Of a stretch of DNA of 64,000 nt, positions 21,431 to 32,440 are shown piece by piece. A program made the translations under genes and the position numbers. Below the pieces are notes generated by a model, which ran no database searches, was not told the DNA's origin, and saw nothing but the letters and a program-made list of their open reading frames with translations. How positions within the stretch are numbered: the stretch's first letter is position 1; each line of letters starts with the position of its first letter. Origin of the DNA: Erinaceus europaeus (Eukaryota; Chordata; Mammalia; Eulipotyphla; Erinaceidae); contig NC_080181.1 of assembly GCF_950295315.1 (NCBI RefSeq), forward strand, positions 1,988,526-2,052,525, given 5' to 3'.

Positions 21431-21573
21431 GGAGCCCCGCCCAGCGGGAGTATCCGCCCTCCCCGCCCTCCTCCCCGCCCTCCCCGGCTGCGGATCCCGG
21501 CGGCCACTCGGAGACGCCACACCCGGGCCCCGCACCCCAGGCCCCGGCTCTCGGACCCCGGCCCGAGCGAGCC

Positions 21574-21873
21574 ATGGGCGGCTGCGGGGCGCTGCTGCTG
21601 GGCGCCGTGCTGGCCGCGTGGGCGGCGCGGGCCGGGCGGGGTGCGGACGACGGCGGCTTCGGGGCCTGCGGCGGCTGCTTCTACTCGGGGACCCCGCCCT
21701 CGCTGCGCGCCCCCGACGGCCTGCGCCTGTGCCAGCGCTCGGAGGGCGCCCCGCGCCTCGCCACCCTCTACAGCCCGGGCCTGCGCGCGCCCCTCTACTC
21801 CGCCCTGCGCGCGCCCGCGCCCCCCGCGCCCCCCGGCCCGCGCCCCGCGCCGCGCTGGCTGCTGCACCCCAAG
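21574..21873 (+). CDS. ENDOD1: ENDOD1 coding exon 1
   Basis: 100 codons: signal peptide, then a Cys-containing mature N-terminus ('FGACGGCFYSGTPPS') and 'CQRSEGAPRLATLYSPG', both characteristic of the family. It ends ...CCC-AAG before the donor gtaggg at 21874. The local sequence is extremely GC-rich. Confidence 0.96.
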
Positions 21874-24800
21874 GTAGGGGCAGGTGCGGACCCCGAGGTG
21901 GGGGAGCTGGGTGCTGACCTCGAGGTGGGGGAGCTGGGTGCTGACCCCTAGGTAGAGGGCAGGGTGCGGACCCCAGGGTAGGGGTGGGGTGCTAAACATG
22001 CTGTGCTGGGTCAGGCAGGTGCTGGCCACAGCCCGCAGTGCAGGTCTGGGGGTACCCGCCTCCCAGCCCCCCAAACCAGTTTCTCCTGAGCCCTCAAGTC
22101 CCCGGGGCAAACAGGTCACCTCTCAGGTGACAGCCCGGTGTCAGAGTGACCACACCCCCAGAGGCCTGGGGCACCCACTGGCTGACTGGACGGACCCTCC
22201 CCCCACCCTGCAGCCCCACAGTGACAGTGTCTCCCTCCCCTGTCCTGTCCCCCCTTCCCCTTCCCTGTCCTGTCCTGTCCTGTCCTCCTCCCCTGTTCTG
22301 ACCCACCTCCCCTGTGACACTACACACACCCCCCATTGGCCCTGGAGCTCCCAGGCATGGCAAGGGGGCTGGGGTAAGGTGGGCATGTCCTCTGTCCTGG
22401 GGGGTCGTTTGGGTACCCTGCTCCCCCCACCCTCAGGTGCCCTGCGTGAGCAATCACCCAGTGGGCTGGGTGCGGGAGGGGGCTGCAGCGGGGTCAGGGC
22501 ATTTCTGGGGTGACTAGCTGTCCCAGCAGGCAGGGCCATGGCGTCGCCCTGCTGTCTGGGTGGGGGGAGAGCCGAGGGGGGCAGGACTGACAAATGCAGA
22601 CTCAGCTGGGGGTGGGCGGCTGGATCTCACAGTGTCGGAGTGAGGGGACATGGAGGGGCCTGGGCAGTGCAGGGGGGGGGCAGCTGGGCGTGAAGCCCTC
22701 CCTGCGGGTGCACCCGAGGAGGCTGCAGGGAGATGCCGGTGGCTGGGGCACCCCAGAACCTGACAGCAGCTGCCCTCACCCCTGCCCCTGCAGGCTTGGG
22801 CACTGAGCCCGCACTGTGACCTGCCGGCACTTCAGAGTCAGGCCCGGTCCCCTTTTGTTTTTATTTTTGATGGGGGCCCTGAGGCAGAGAAGGGGAGACA
22901 CGTGCACAGCTTCCGCTGCAGGTGGGACTGGGGCTTGATCCCGGGTAGCTCCCCCACCCTTCTTGTAAGCTGTCAGCTGCACCAGTGCCTGTGGGGAGGT
23001 GGGCTGCCCCAGGGCTGCGGCCCTCACGCCCTGACGTGGTCTCCTGCTAGCCTTCCGTGGTTCTCCAGTGGCAGCGGTTTCCCTGCAGACAGCTTTCCTG
23101 AGGGCCCGACAACACTGTGCCGTCATGGTGGCTGACCAGGAGATCCAGAAGGAACCAGGCCGGGAGGGGGCTCTGAGCAGCAGGCGCCCAATGGATGGGG
23201 AGGATGAGGAAGGTGGAAGGTCGTGTGGAAGGCCTGGTGACTGCTGCCAGGAGCAGAGTCTTAGGGAGTGACAGGAAGCCCGGTGCGGCGGGCGGGCGAC
23301 GTGGGCCCTGCGCCTGGGCCTGAGCTCTGCATGGTGGGCGAGGGCACCAGGACGCTTGGGCCCGGTCAGGATGCAGCCCATTCTCAGCTGTCCTGGCAGA
23401 GGCCTGCAGGGTGCCCCTTCCTTCCTGCGGCCCCTCACTCCACAGACAGCTCTCAGCCCGGCTTTGCCAAGCTCACAGGCAAGGTGTGTGGACAGCCAGG
23501 GGAAGGTGACTCATGGGGCGGGAGTGGAGCCTGCATCTCCTCTTCCTTACGAGAGAGAAAAGGAAGCAGGCCCCGAGCTTCTGAAGCTCTGAAAGAGAGC
23601 TGCCTCGGGCCTCCTGCACTGGGGCTCCCTGGAGGACTCGCCTCTCCAGAGGCCCTGCCTGGAGTCTCCAGCAGCTCGGCTCTGTCCGCCCCACCCTCCC
23701 TGGCACTTTCTGTGGGGGTGGTTCTGGCCGGGTTTGCTGCATGGGACCGGACTCATCCGGCCGGCCCATCGGCTTATCTGACGTTCCGACAGGGGACAGG
23801 GGCCGCCCTCGCTCTCGGCGTTGAAGGAGGGACCGAGCTGGGTGGTGGTGTGGCACGGCCCTCACAGAGCAGGCAGCCCTGGCCCTCACTGGAAAATAAG
23901 GCAGCCGGGCAGGCGGAGTCCCTGCAGAGCCGCAGAGCTGCCCCCGGCTCCTGGGCTCGGGAAGGAAGCCCCACCCTCCCGGGAGCCCAGCCTCTGCGAT
24001 GACTACGTGGGTGGTGGCCGAGGGTGACCTGCCCTTCCAGGGCTCTGCCCGGCTTTTTTCTTTTTCTTCAGTCTGTTTTTTTTTTTCACATGCGTATATG
24101 CAGGAAAATGGAGAGTCTCATCTGATTCCCGAGCTAAAAAGGCCGTCCCCTGAGCTTCGCTGTCTGCTGTCTGGTAGCAGGAAACACGAACAGCTCGCTG
24201 AGAGCAAACGTTCTCCCCTTGGCACTCAGCCTGCGAGGGAATTGCTGTGGGTTACGGTCAGGGCAGGGTGCAGGCAGACGGGGAGGACTTGTTCTGGTAA
24301 AACCCACTTGTCATGCTGGGATCAGAAAAAAATTTCCACTCAACACAGGGGCCAGATCAGACGACAGGCCCAGGGGAGGGGATGGCCTGCAGGGAAGTGG
24401 TTCCCACAGAGCTTTGTGCCCTGTGCTGGGGACTCTGTGGGGGAGGGGCAGAGCCTGAGGGACGCCTCTCGCACTGTAAGGGATGGGGAGGCCAGGCCCA
24501 CCCCGCACAGACCCTGCTCTCTGCATCCCCAGGCCCCGGGGGTTGGGGGCGGCACTCACTGACCCTGCTCAGGTGAGCCGCTGCCCTGGGACTATCATGG
24601 AGGGGTGAGCCAGCACACCTGTTGTTTTCAGCAGACTGAAAGTGAAGACACCACTTATCCTGAGATCAGGAGGCAGTTGCGTCACAGCTGAGAAAACTGG
24701 CTCATGGCAAGAAGGAGGGACAGGCCAGTTCCTTATTTGTTCATTAAGATCTCGTTGATCACAAAAGAGGAGGGCATGACTCAGGTGGTGCTGCGGATGG

Positions 24801-27800
24801 AAGCTGGGCCTCTGGCCTCGGTCCTGTCCGTGTCTGCGGTGCTCTAAGAGGCGGAGCCGACCCCCTGGCTGGGTGGGCCACTGTAAGATCCCGGGTGCCA
24901 TCACTCTGCACAGGACCTGAAGAGTGTCAGAAAGCCACAGCCAGGGGGTCGGGTTAAGCGCATGTGGCACAAAGCGCAAGGACCGGCGTAAGGACCCCGG
25001 TTCGGTTCCAGCCCCCGGCTCCCCACCTGCAGGGGAGTCGCTTCACAGGCGGTGAAGCAGGTCTGCAGGTGTCTGTCTTTCTCTCCCCCTCTCTGTCTTC
25101 CCCTCCTCTCTCCATTTCTCTCTGTCCTATCTAACAACAAACGATATCAACAATAATAACCACAACAAGGCTACAACAACAAGGGCAACAAAAGGGGGGG
25201 GATGGCCTCCAGGAGCAGTGGATTCATTGTGCAGGCACCGAGCCCTAGCAATAACCCTGGAGGCAAAAAAAAAAAAAAAAGAAAAAGAAAAAAGACACAT
25301 CCAGCTTCTTGAGCGACTCAAGGTGCAAAACCAGACCAGTCGCAATTCAGAAACCCACAAACACCTTTATGAACAGGCAACAGAATGAGCAGCGGATAAA
25401 GCCGGTGGTCAACAGAAACACCCGAGATGGGCTGATGTGACTGGTGTGACTGGGAAGGTTCTCAGAGTGCCTCAGCCTGTGAGTGAGCTGCTTGGGCCTG
25501 CACACCGTCAGTCAGAATGCGTCAAGACACTGCTGTTGAGGGCGGGCGCTGTGCACCCAGTTGAGTGCATATATTACCAAGCGCAAGGACCCGGGTCCAA
25601 GGCCTGCTCCCCACCTGCATGGGGTCCACTTCACAAGTGATGAAACAGGTCTGCAGGTGTCTATCTTTGTCTCCGTCTCTCTGTCTCCCTGTCCTCTCAA
25701 TTTCTCTCTGTCCTATCAAAACAAAAAAAGGGGAAAATGGCCTCCAGGAGCAGTGGATTTGTAGTGATAACCCTGGAGGCAATGAAGACAACCAAACTAC
25801 AGACACCTCCCCCTTCCCCTTCCCCTTCCCCAGAGACTTGCCCAGGAGGTGGGCAAACACAAAGAAGGCGATTTCACCAGCACAAGTGAGCAGTGTGGCG
25901 GCAAGTCTACAGCGGGCACAGGAGGAAGGCACACAGCGGGGAGGCCCCGGGAGGGTGGGCCGTGCTGAGCCTCTCTCTGTCCCTCCCTCCACCCCTCCCT
26001 CCCTGCCTCCCTCCTCCCCGGGAGTGAAAAGTGAGCACGCCAGCAGCGTTGGCATCACGTGTGCAGGAGGCCCCATGCTGGATGTGATTTTTCTCTCTCC
26101 TTTTGATGGAGAGACGGAAAGTTGGGGCCAGAGCCCTGCTCAGTGGGAGTGGGGCAGTGTCAGGGCCAGCTGGGGTCTCCCTTTTGGGACAGACACCCCA
26201 TTGCCAGCTCCCCCTGGACTATGGGGGAGGTCGGGCCGGAGGGCACCCACTCCAGGCAGCTGATGCTGCAGGTCTGCTGATGGGACTTGTCTGACTCTGT
26301 CAGACAGACAGACACGGAAGGAGGGGAGGCACCAGGCACTGATACATCCCCAGCGTGTGAGGGCTGGGCTTGCAAAAACAGCACATTATGAATCACTTGA
26401 GGGCTGATGTGGGCCAGAGAGGACAGAAGGCAAACAGTGAAACTGAGAAAATGCTACTTGCACCCGAGCTCAACTCCCGGTGCTGCCATGTGCCTGTGCC
26501 GAGTGCTACTGTCCTCTCCCCACCCCTCTCCTCTCTCCTCCATAAAAATAAAAAACCTTAAACAAATTGTTCACCTCCCCCAGGAATCAGTCTATCACTG
26601 AAATTTTTTTTTATTATTTGGCTTCCAGAGTTATCACCGGCTTGGTGCCGGCACTGTGAATCCACTGCTCCTGGAGGCCATCTTTTCCATTTTTATTGGG
26701 CTGGTCAGAGAGAAATTGAGAGCGGAGTGAGAGGTAGAGAGGAAGAAAGGGAGACACCTGCAGACCTGCTTCACCACTTTCGAAGCGACCCCCCCTGCAG
26801 TGGGGAGCCGGGGGCTCAAACCTGGGTCCTTGTGCAGGTCTTTGCGTTTAGTACCCTGTGCTCTTAACTGGGTGCACCACCACCTGGCCCTTCACTGAAC
26901 ATTTTCTTCTTCTTCTTCTTTTTATTCTTCTTCTTCTTCTTCTTCTTATTATTATTATTATTATTATTTGCCTCCAGGGTTATTGCTGGGGCTCGGTGCC
27001 TGCACTACTAATCCACTGCTCCTGGAGGCTATTTTTTCCCTTTTGTTGCCCTTGTTGTTAATGTTATTGTTGTCATTGATGCCATCGTTGTTGGATAGGA
27101 CAGAGAGAAATGGAGAGAGGAGGGGAAGACAGAGAGGGGGAGAGAAAGATAGACACCTGCAGACCTGCTTCACCGCTTGTGGAGCGACTCCCCTGCAGGT
27201 GGGGAGCCAGGGGCTCAAACTGGGATCCTTACGCCGGTCCTTGCACTTTGCACCACATATGCTTAACCCGCTGTGCTACTGCCTGGCCCCCCATTTTCAC
27301 ATTTTCTTTCCAAAGGTTTTCCTTGCCCGGTGTTTAGCCCTCAATGTAATCGCTATCATTTGGTTGTCTGTCCTGCTGTCTCCTGCCACAGTCATTTCAC
27401 TGTGACGTCACCTTGTGCTTTGTCATTCGCAGAGCCTCCAGCATCTCCTGTGTGGCTGTGCGTTTAATCCAGCTTACTTCATCTTCCCCTTTATTTCTCC
27501 TTTCCCCATTTTGAAAGGCTCAGCTCTCTGCCACAGTGGGCCTTGTGTGGCGGCTGTGAGATTCAGAGCTGGGACCACAGGGTCAGCCTTGCGGGAACGG
27601 ACAGTGGGGGTGGGTGGGTGGGGGGCAGCCCTTTGGGAGGTGAGATGTCAATGCCCCGCTCGTCAGACCCGGCTGTGCAGGTGTGCCCTCCTGTGCCCAA
27701 CAGAAGCAAGTGGAGCAGGGCCTGGAGGGCCGTGTGGCTCTGCTGGTCCCAGTGTGTTCGGGGAAAGCCAGCGAGAGCGCTCGGTCCCGTCCAGAAGCTG

Positions 27801-30442
27801 TCGGCACATGGTGGGGATGCTCCGCTCAGTGCTCCGCCGAGAGCCAGCTCTCCCCCAGACTCCTCAAGGTGTGCCAGCTGAGGGAGTTAGTTCAGCACGT
27901 AACCAAGAACTCTCGAGCTAAGAGTGTGCTCAGTAAAACACAGCCGGCCTGCTGTGACCATCTGAGCTGCGGTTCTGATTTCTGGGGGCCTGCTGAGATC
28001 TGCCTCCTCTCTGTCCTCATGTTGATGATTGGTGTGCACCAGATAGTCTAAAGGACATGCTATGGAATTTGTCTGTCTATCTATCTATCTATTTATTTAT
28101 TTATTTATTTTTGCCTCCAGGGTTATTGCTGGGGATTGGTGCCAGCACTAGGAATCCGCTGCTTTTGGAGGCCATTTTCCCCATTTTGTTGCACTTGTTG
28201 TTGTTATTGTTATAGTTGTTGCTGTTGGATAGGACAGAGAGAAATGGAGAGAGGAGAGGAAGACAGAGAGGGGGAGAGAAAGACAGATACCTGCAGACCT
28301 GCTTCACTGCTTGAGAAGCGACTTTCCTGCAGGTGGGGAACTGGGGGCTCAAACCGGGATCCTTACACCGGTCCTTGTGCTTTGCACCATGTGTGCTTAA
28401 ACCTCTGCACCACCAGTTGGTGCCCTGCTGTGGGATTTCTTTTCTTCTTCATATGTATATGTGTATGTATATGTATATATGTATATCTATCTATATTATT
28501 TTGCCTCCAGGGTTATCACTGGGGCTTGGTGCCTGCACTAGGAATCCACTGCTCCTGGAGGCCATTTTTTCACTTTTTGTTGACCTTGTTGTTTATCATT
28601 GCTGTTATTATTGTTGTCATTGCTGTTGTAGCTGTTGGGTAGGACAGAGAGAAATGGAAGGAGGAGGAGGAGAGACAGAGAAGGAGAGAGAAAGATAGAC
28701 ACCTGCAAACCTGCTTGTGAAGCGACCCCCCTGCAGGTGGGGAGCCCGGGGCTCGAACCGGGATCCTTATGCCGGTCCTTGCACTTCGTACCATGTGCGC
28801 TTAACCTCTGTGCTACCGCCCAGCCCCCCCCCCCCCCCCGCTATGGAATTTCTAAAGCATAGAAGAGGGTAAACAAATGCAGGGCTGGGGAGACAGCTCA
28901 GTGGCAGTTGCATGTCAGAGCTCCCAAGTCCTGCCCAGCACCAGCAGTGCCCCCAGCTGAGTGCCCGCCCGCCTGGCTGACCCTGTGCATGCCTGTGATG
29001 CTGTGAGTGACGGGAGAAGTGAGTGACGGGGCTCTGTGGCTGCAAAGGCCTGTGCACAGGTGTGTTACATGGGCGAGTATGCACATTGTGTGTGCTGTGT
29101 TGTGTGTGAGGGCCTCCTGGGTCCCGTGTGTGTTCCTGTGCGCGTTCCCGGGTGGCGGGGCAGTGCTGCTGAGGGGTGTCTGCAGCACAGTGGCAGCGGT
29201 GGGCACAGGCCGCTCTCACCGCTGGTCTTTGCCCTGCAGGTGGATGACCCCGACAGTGAGCTGGAGGATGGGCTGGAGGAGTCGCAGGCAGTCGCCATGG
29301 TGCCCGGGCTGGGGACCCGGCAGGCGCTGAGCGCCGACTACCTGGGCTCCGAGTACGAGCGAGGACAGCTGTGGCCGCTGTCGCTGGGCAGTGCTGATGG
29401 CCCGGACACCTGGGCGCTCACCAACGCCGTGCCCATGCGGCCGTGGCTGCGGCGACGCTGGCACGCCAACCTGCTCGGCCTGCTGGAGCGTGCCCTGCGC
29501 CCACAGTGCCAGCCCGAAGACCGGCTGTTCCTGCTGGCGGGCGCTGTGCCCTCCGGGGACACCCTGCAAGGCAGGGTGGCCCTGCCCGCCTTCCTGTGGC
29601 TGGCGGCCTGCTGTGCGGCCCCCGGGGGCGGCTGGGCCATGGGCTTCGTGCAGCAGCCGCGCGAGGACGCTGTCATCGAGGACCTGATGCTTCGGGACCT
29701 GGAGGCGCTGCTGCCCTCGCGGCCCCAGCTGTTCCAGAGCCACTGCGCAGAGAGCGAGCAGGACACAGAGCGCATGAAGAGCATCCTGGAGGTGGTGAAC
29801 CAGCTGCAAGCCGAGGACCGCGCCGCCCAGGCCCAGCCCGGGCCCCCACCCTCCGAGGCCGAGGAGGCCGCCCCGCAGCCCCCCCGGGAAGCCGAGGAAG
29901 CCCCCGAGGAGGCCGCCCCGCCCCGAAAGCCCCTGGGCCCGCTGGGTGTGCTGGTGAAGCTGCTGCGGCTGCTGTGGGGCCTGGCGCTGGGCGTGCTGCG
30001 GGCGACGCTGCAGCTGCTGGACTTCCTGTGCTGGCAGGCTCTGGGCTGCGTGCGGGGCTGCCTGTGCCGCCTGGGCGCCTTCCTGCTGGCCATCGGCGGG
30101 GAGCTGCTGGCCGTGCCCTGGCAGGCCCTGCGCGTGCTGGGCGGGGTGGGCCGGGCGCTGCTGCGCATGCTGTGCTGCCTGCTCAAGGCTGTGTGCCGGC
30201 TGCTGGCGCTGCCCCTGCGTGTGCTGCTGGACGTGGCCGCCTTCCCCCTGCACACGCTGGGCGCCGTCCCGCTGGTGTGCCGCGACATCGCGCTGGGCCT
30301 GGGCGGCACCCTGGGGCTGCTCCTGGACGCGGCCTTAGGCACCGCGGGCGGCCTCTGCCAGCTGCTCTTCGGCGTCTGCAGGCGCTTCTGCTTCCGGGCA
30401 GCCGCCGCCACCACCGCCGCTGACGGCTCCGGAGAGTTCTAG
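21574..30442 (+). CDS. ENDOD1: ENDOD1, endonuclease domain-containing 1 (exons 21574-21873 and 29240-30442)
   Basis: The two exons join in phase 0 to 500 codons plus a stop, the length I recall for human ENDOD1. The family is secreted or membrane-associated, belongs to the DNA/RNA non-specific endonuclease superfamily, and has been linked to innate immune control and DNA repair. A hydrophobic signal peptide covers about residues 1-23. The nuclease-like domain follows to about residue 260. The sequence equivalent to the DRGH catalytic motif reads E-R-G-Q at residues 140-143, so the general-base His is absent. From memory the human protein also has Gln there. 'WLAACCAAPGGGWAMGFV' lies at residues 220-237. 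An acidic, proline-rich linker (about 265-315) leads to a long Leu-rich hydrophobic C-terminal region (about 318-485) likely to bind membrane. The end 'GSGEF' resembles the human C-terminus. The start has a strong Kozak context (G at -3, G at +4). Neighbouring SESN3 is convergent, as in human. Confidence 0.97.
22850..22995 (-). mobile_element. Old type B SINE, antisense
   Basis: 'gctgcaggtgggactggggc' and 'agctgcaccagtgcctg' are recognisable but decayed. Confidence 0.55.
24945..25290 (+). mobile_element. Type A SINE
   Basis: Full copy. The B box is duplicated by a short repeat ('ccggttcggttccagcccc'), and the tail is A-rich with G interruptions. Confidence 0.9.
25533..25782 (+). mobile_element. 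Type A/B intermediate SINE
   Basis: The head resembles type B ('acccagttgagtgcatat'), but a type A 3' module is attached ('ctccaggagcagtggatttg'). Confidence 0.75.
26608..26892 (-). mobile_element. Type A/B intermediate SINE, antisense
   Basis: Starts with the reversed 3' module 'cttccagagttatcaccgg' and ends with 'gcaccaccacctggccct'. Confidence 0.8.
26905..26968 (+). repeat. (TTC)n and (TTA)n microsatellite
   Basis: TTC triplets change to TTA triplets. This is probably the expanded A-rich tail of the adjoining antisense SINE. Confidence 0.85.
26969..27292 (-). mobile_element. Type A SINE, antisense
   Basis: Full long form from 'gcctccagggttattgctgg' to 'gctactgcctggcccccc'. Confidence 0.9.
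28071..28112 (+). repeat. (TCTA)n/(TTTA)n microsatellite
   Basis: Tetranucleotide run at the tail of the next antisense SINE. Confidence 0.85.
28113..28418 (-). mobile_element. Type A SINE, antisense
   Basis: Long form with 'ggccattttccccattttg' and the reversed head 'gtgtgcttaaacctctgcac'. Confidence 0.9.
28501..28828 (-). mobile_element. Type A SINE, antisense
   Basis: Long form. Short TATG-type repeats precede it and a C homopolymer follows its head. Confidence 0.9.
28882..28946 (+). mobile_element. Type D-like SINE remnant
   Basis: 'ggctggggagacagctcagtgg' looks like a tRNA-derived head. Only about 65 bp are recognisable. Confidence 0.4.
29240..30442 (+). CDS. ENDOD1: ENDOD1 coding exon 2
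   Basis: Encodes residues 101-500, from 'VDDPDSELEDGLEE' directly after the AG at 29238-29239 to the stop TAG at 30440-30442. The open frame extends upstream to an ATG at 29036, but that part is intron. The exon is very GC-rich, which also creates long antisense open frames with no meaning. Confidence 0.97.
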   Translation: MDDPDSELEDGLEESQAVAMVPGLGTRQALSADYLGSEYERGQLWPLSLGSADGPDTWALTNAVPMRPWLRRRWHANLLGLLERALRPQCQPEDRLFLLAGAVPSGDTLQGRVALPAFLWLAACCAAPGGGWAMGFVQQPREDAVIEDLMLRDLEALLPSRPQLFQSHCAESEQDTERMKSILEVVNQLQAEDRAAQAQPGPPPSEAEEAAPQPPREAEEAPEEAAPPRKPLGPLGVLVKLLRLLWGLALGVLRATLQLLDFLCWQALGCVRGCLCRLGAFLLAIGGELLAVPWQALRVLGGVGRALLRMLCCLLKAVCRLLALPLRVLLDVAAFPLHTLGAVPLVCRDIALGLGGTLGLLLDAALGTAGGLCQLLFGVCRRFCFRAAAATTAADGSGEF

Positions 30443-31462
30443 AACACCAGGCCCCCGTGGCTGCCCGCAGTGTGTCATCCTGGCTTCTGACTGGAAAGCT
30501 GGAAGCTGTGCTTTCTCCCGTGACTGCACTGTGGCCTCTGGGGGATGTCTGTCTTTCTGTCTGTCTGTCTATCACTGGGCAGGAGGGGTGTGCAGGTGTC
30601 TGCGGTCACCTGGGCAGACTTCCCCTGCGCCGCCTATTCCCCATCCATGCCGCCGTCCACTGGGCCCCTGGGAGACGCGTGCTCAGTGATGGTCACACAG
30701 GGGCCTGCCCTCCCCTTGCCCTCATGCAGGCGACACTGCCCTCCCGCGACGGCCAGGCTGCTGCTTCCCCTCACACACCTTTCCCTGGAGGGGCCTTTTG
30801 GGCGAGGGCCAGCGCCTCTGGTAGGTGTGCGTGTGTGGCGTAGCTGGGTGGGCAGGCTAGCTGTGGGGTGCGGCCCAGCACTCTGGGGAGTGGGAGAAGC
30901 ACAGGGCCCAGCCAGCTCCAAGGTGGGGGCTGCTCTCCGTGCTGACCCATGTCCCCCACCTCGGGCGAGGCTGAGCTCCGATGCACCGCTGAACTGCACA
31001 GCCCCCCAAGCCGGGCTCTCGCCCCGTGGCCACCACCCGCGGCCCTCACACCACGGCCATCCTGTGCGAGGAGCCTGTGCGGACGCTATCCCGGCCCCCC
31101 GGGAAGGGGCCTCCACCTTAGACGGGCGCACACCCGGGCATCATGAAGCCTGCTGGAGAGCCCGGCCTCAGCAAGGCCTCTTTGTAGCGTGGGGGAGGCT
31201 AGGAAGAACCGCTCGGGTCAGGATAGCTCACGTGGACGGGTTCCAGCCCGGCCCCCACTGCACTGCAGAAGCTTCAGAACTGTAGTGTCTTTGTCTTCCT
31301 CGCTTTCTGTCTAGAAAAAGACAAAACAAAACCAAGCAGACAGCTCTTGTGGATGCTCCCCTCAGGAGCCGACCCCCGCCTGCTTATTCCTCCTTCTTGG
31401 CCCGCGGGCTGTTTGGTGCCTGTACAAGGACAAGCCCTCTGCTCCCACAGACACTCCTTTTT

Positions 31463-31493
31463 TATTGGATAGGACAGAGAAATTGGGAGCGGG

Positions 31494-31550
<57 letters not shown>

Positions 31551-31630
31551 AGCCCTGCACCAGCACTCGTGAAGTGGGCGTCTGGAACCCAGGTCCTTGT
31601 GCACTGTAACATGTGCACCCAGCCTGTGTG
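31463..31630 (-). mobile_element. Type B SINE fragment, antisense, with (GA)n
   Basis: 'ttattggataggacagagaa' and 'acccaggtccttgtgcac' flank a GA microsatellite at 31496-31545. It lies in the ENDOD1 3'UTR. Confidence 0.8.
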
Positions 31631-32415
31631 CCCCCCCCCTTGCTTTTCACGGAGCCTGTGTCAGTTTACTGCACGGAGAGAGTGGCGGCCCCACCCAGGG
31701 GAGCATCTGGCTGTCCCTTTGTGCTCTCAGGGTGCCCTGAGGTGCAGGAGGGGCAAGGATCTCACGATGGTTTTGGGGTGTAGGCCCAGCCTCCTCAACA
31801 CCGGATGGCAAAACGTGGGGTCCCAAAAGGTGTCAGTGAGACGGAGGGGGCAGGTATGCTGTGTGCTGGGCTAAGGTGTAGAGAGTGGCTGTGTGGGGGC
31901 ATTGTAGAGATGCAGCGCTGTGGCTGGCGGGGGCTCTGGGGTGCGAGGCTCGGCCGTGTCCTCAGGATTCTGAAGCACGCCCGTGTCTGGGGACGGCTGC
32001 GGGGTGTGGTGCTGTTGGTCTGGGCCCGTGTGCAGACGGGGGAGGTCAAAGGGGAGGCGCGGGTTCCCAGGGATCCAGGCACTGAGGGCACCTGTGTCCC
32101 AGCACCCCAGGATGGCAGCTGCACCCCCCACTCTGGCCTGTGTTCAGCCGCCAAGGAGAATCGGTGACGACTGTCCTCTGAGTGACCCCGTCTGCACCTC
32201 GGGGCCAGGGCCCAAGCCGCCCCCTCCGCTGGATTCCTGTCTTATTTATTTATTCCTGTGTGGCCTTTTGGGAACTCTGGGAAGGGAAGACAAAAGTGAC
32301 CCCAAGAGGGCTGGCTGGTGGGGGTGCTTGTTAGGCCCCACAGCTGGGGTGCTCTCTGGGAGCAGGGAGATGGGCTGTGGGCAGCGCATGGCAGGCCTGC
32401 TTGACTCCGATGCTC

Positions 32416-32421
32416 AATAAA
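32416..32421 (+). terminator. ENDOD1: Poly-A signal of ENDOD1
   Basis: AATAAA followed by 'gtggccgtgaca' and then the T/G-rich 'ctgctgtgctcatctg', a plausible cleavage region at about 32435-32445. Confidence 0.65.
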
Positions 32422-32440
32422 GTGGCCGTGACAACCCCTC

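Larger units (their letters stand above)
20520..21900 (+). promoter_or_regulatory. ENDOD1: GC/CpG-rich promoter region of ENDOD1
   Basis: CpG and GC content rise sharply from the VNTR through exon 1, as in a CpG-island promoter. No TATA box is obvious before the start codon. The transcription start cannot be placed from sequence alone, so the split between promoter and 5'UTR is unknown. Confidence 0.6.
21874..29239 (+). other. ENDOD1: ENDOD1 intron
   Basis: 7,366 bp with a gtaggg donor and a 'tttgccctgcag' acceptor. The stretches 21874-22849, 22996-24944, 25783-26607, 27293-28070 and 28947-29239 are unique GC-rich DNA in which no conserved exon or RNA gene was recognised. The rest is SINEs, listed separately. 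Confidence 0.9.
30443..32440 (+). other. ENDOD1: ENDOD1 3'UTR
   Basis: From the stop codon to the first well-placed poly-A signal. It contains one antisense SINE fragment (31463-31630). The 3' end is inferred from the AATAAA and the T/G-rich sequence after it. Confidence 0.65.

Noticed and set aside
20275..22119. Open frames up to 614 codons across the ENDOD1 upstream VNTR on both strands
   Set aside because: GC-rich, stop-poor repeats explain them. No homology beyond the real ENDOD1 exon 1.
24945..25290. Functional tRNA gene, suggested by the A/B-box-like head of SINEs
   Set aside because: Heads continue into SINE bodies, lack a cloverleaf with matching stems and recur dozens of times. They are tRNA-derived SINEs.
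29036..29239. Upstream ATG in frame with ENDOD1 exon 2
   Set aside because: This stretch is the end of the intron. The acceptor AG at 29238-29239 and phase-0 joining to exon 1 give the exact 500-codon family length.
29216..30414. Antisense open frames of 345 and 358 codons opposite ENDOD1 exon 2
   Set aside because: They are shadows caused by high GC in a real coding exon. Composition is Gln/Ala/Ser-rich with no domain.
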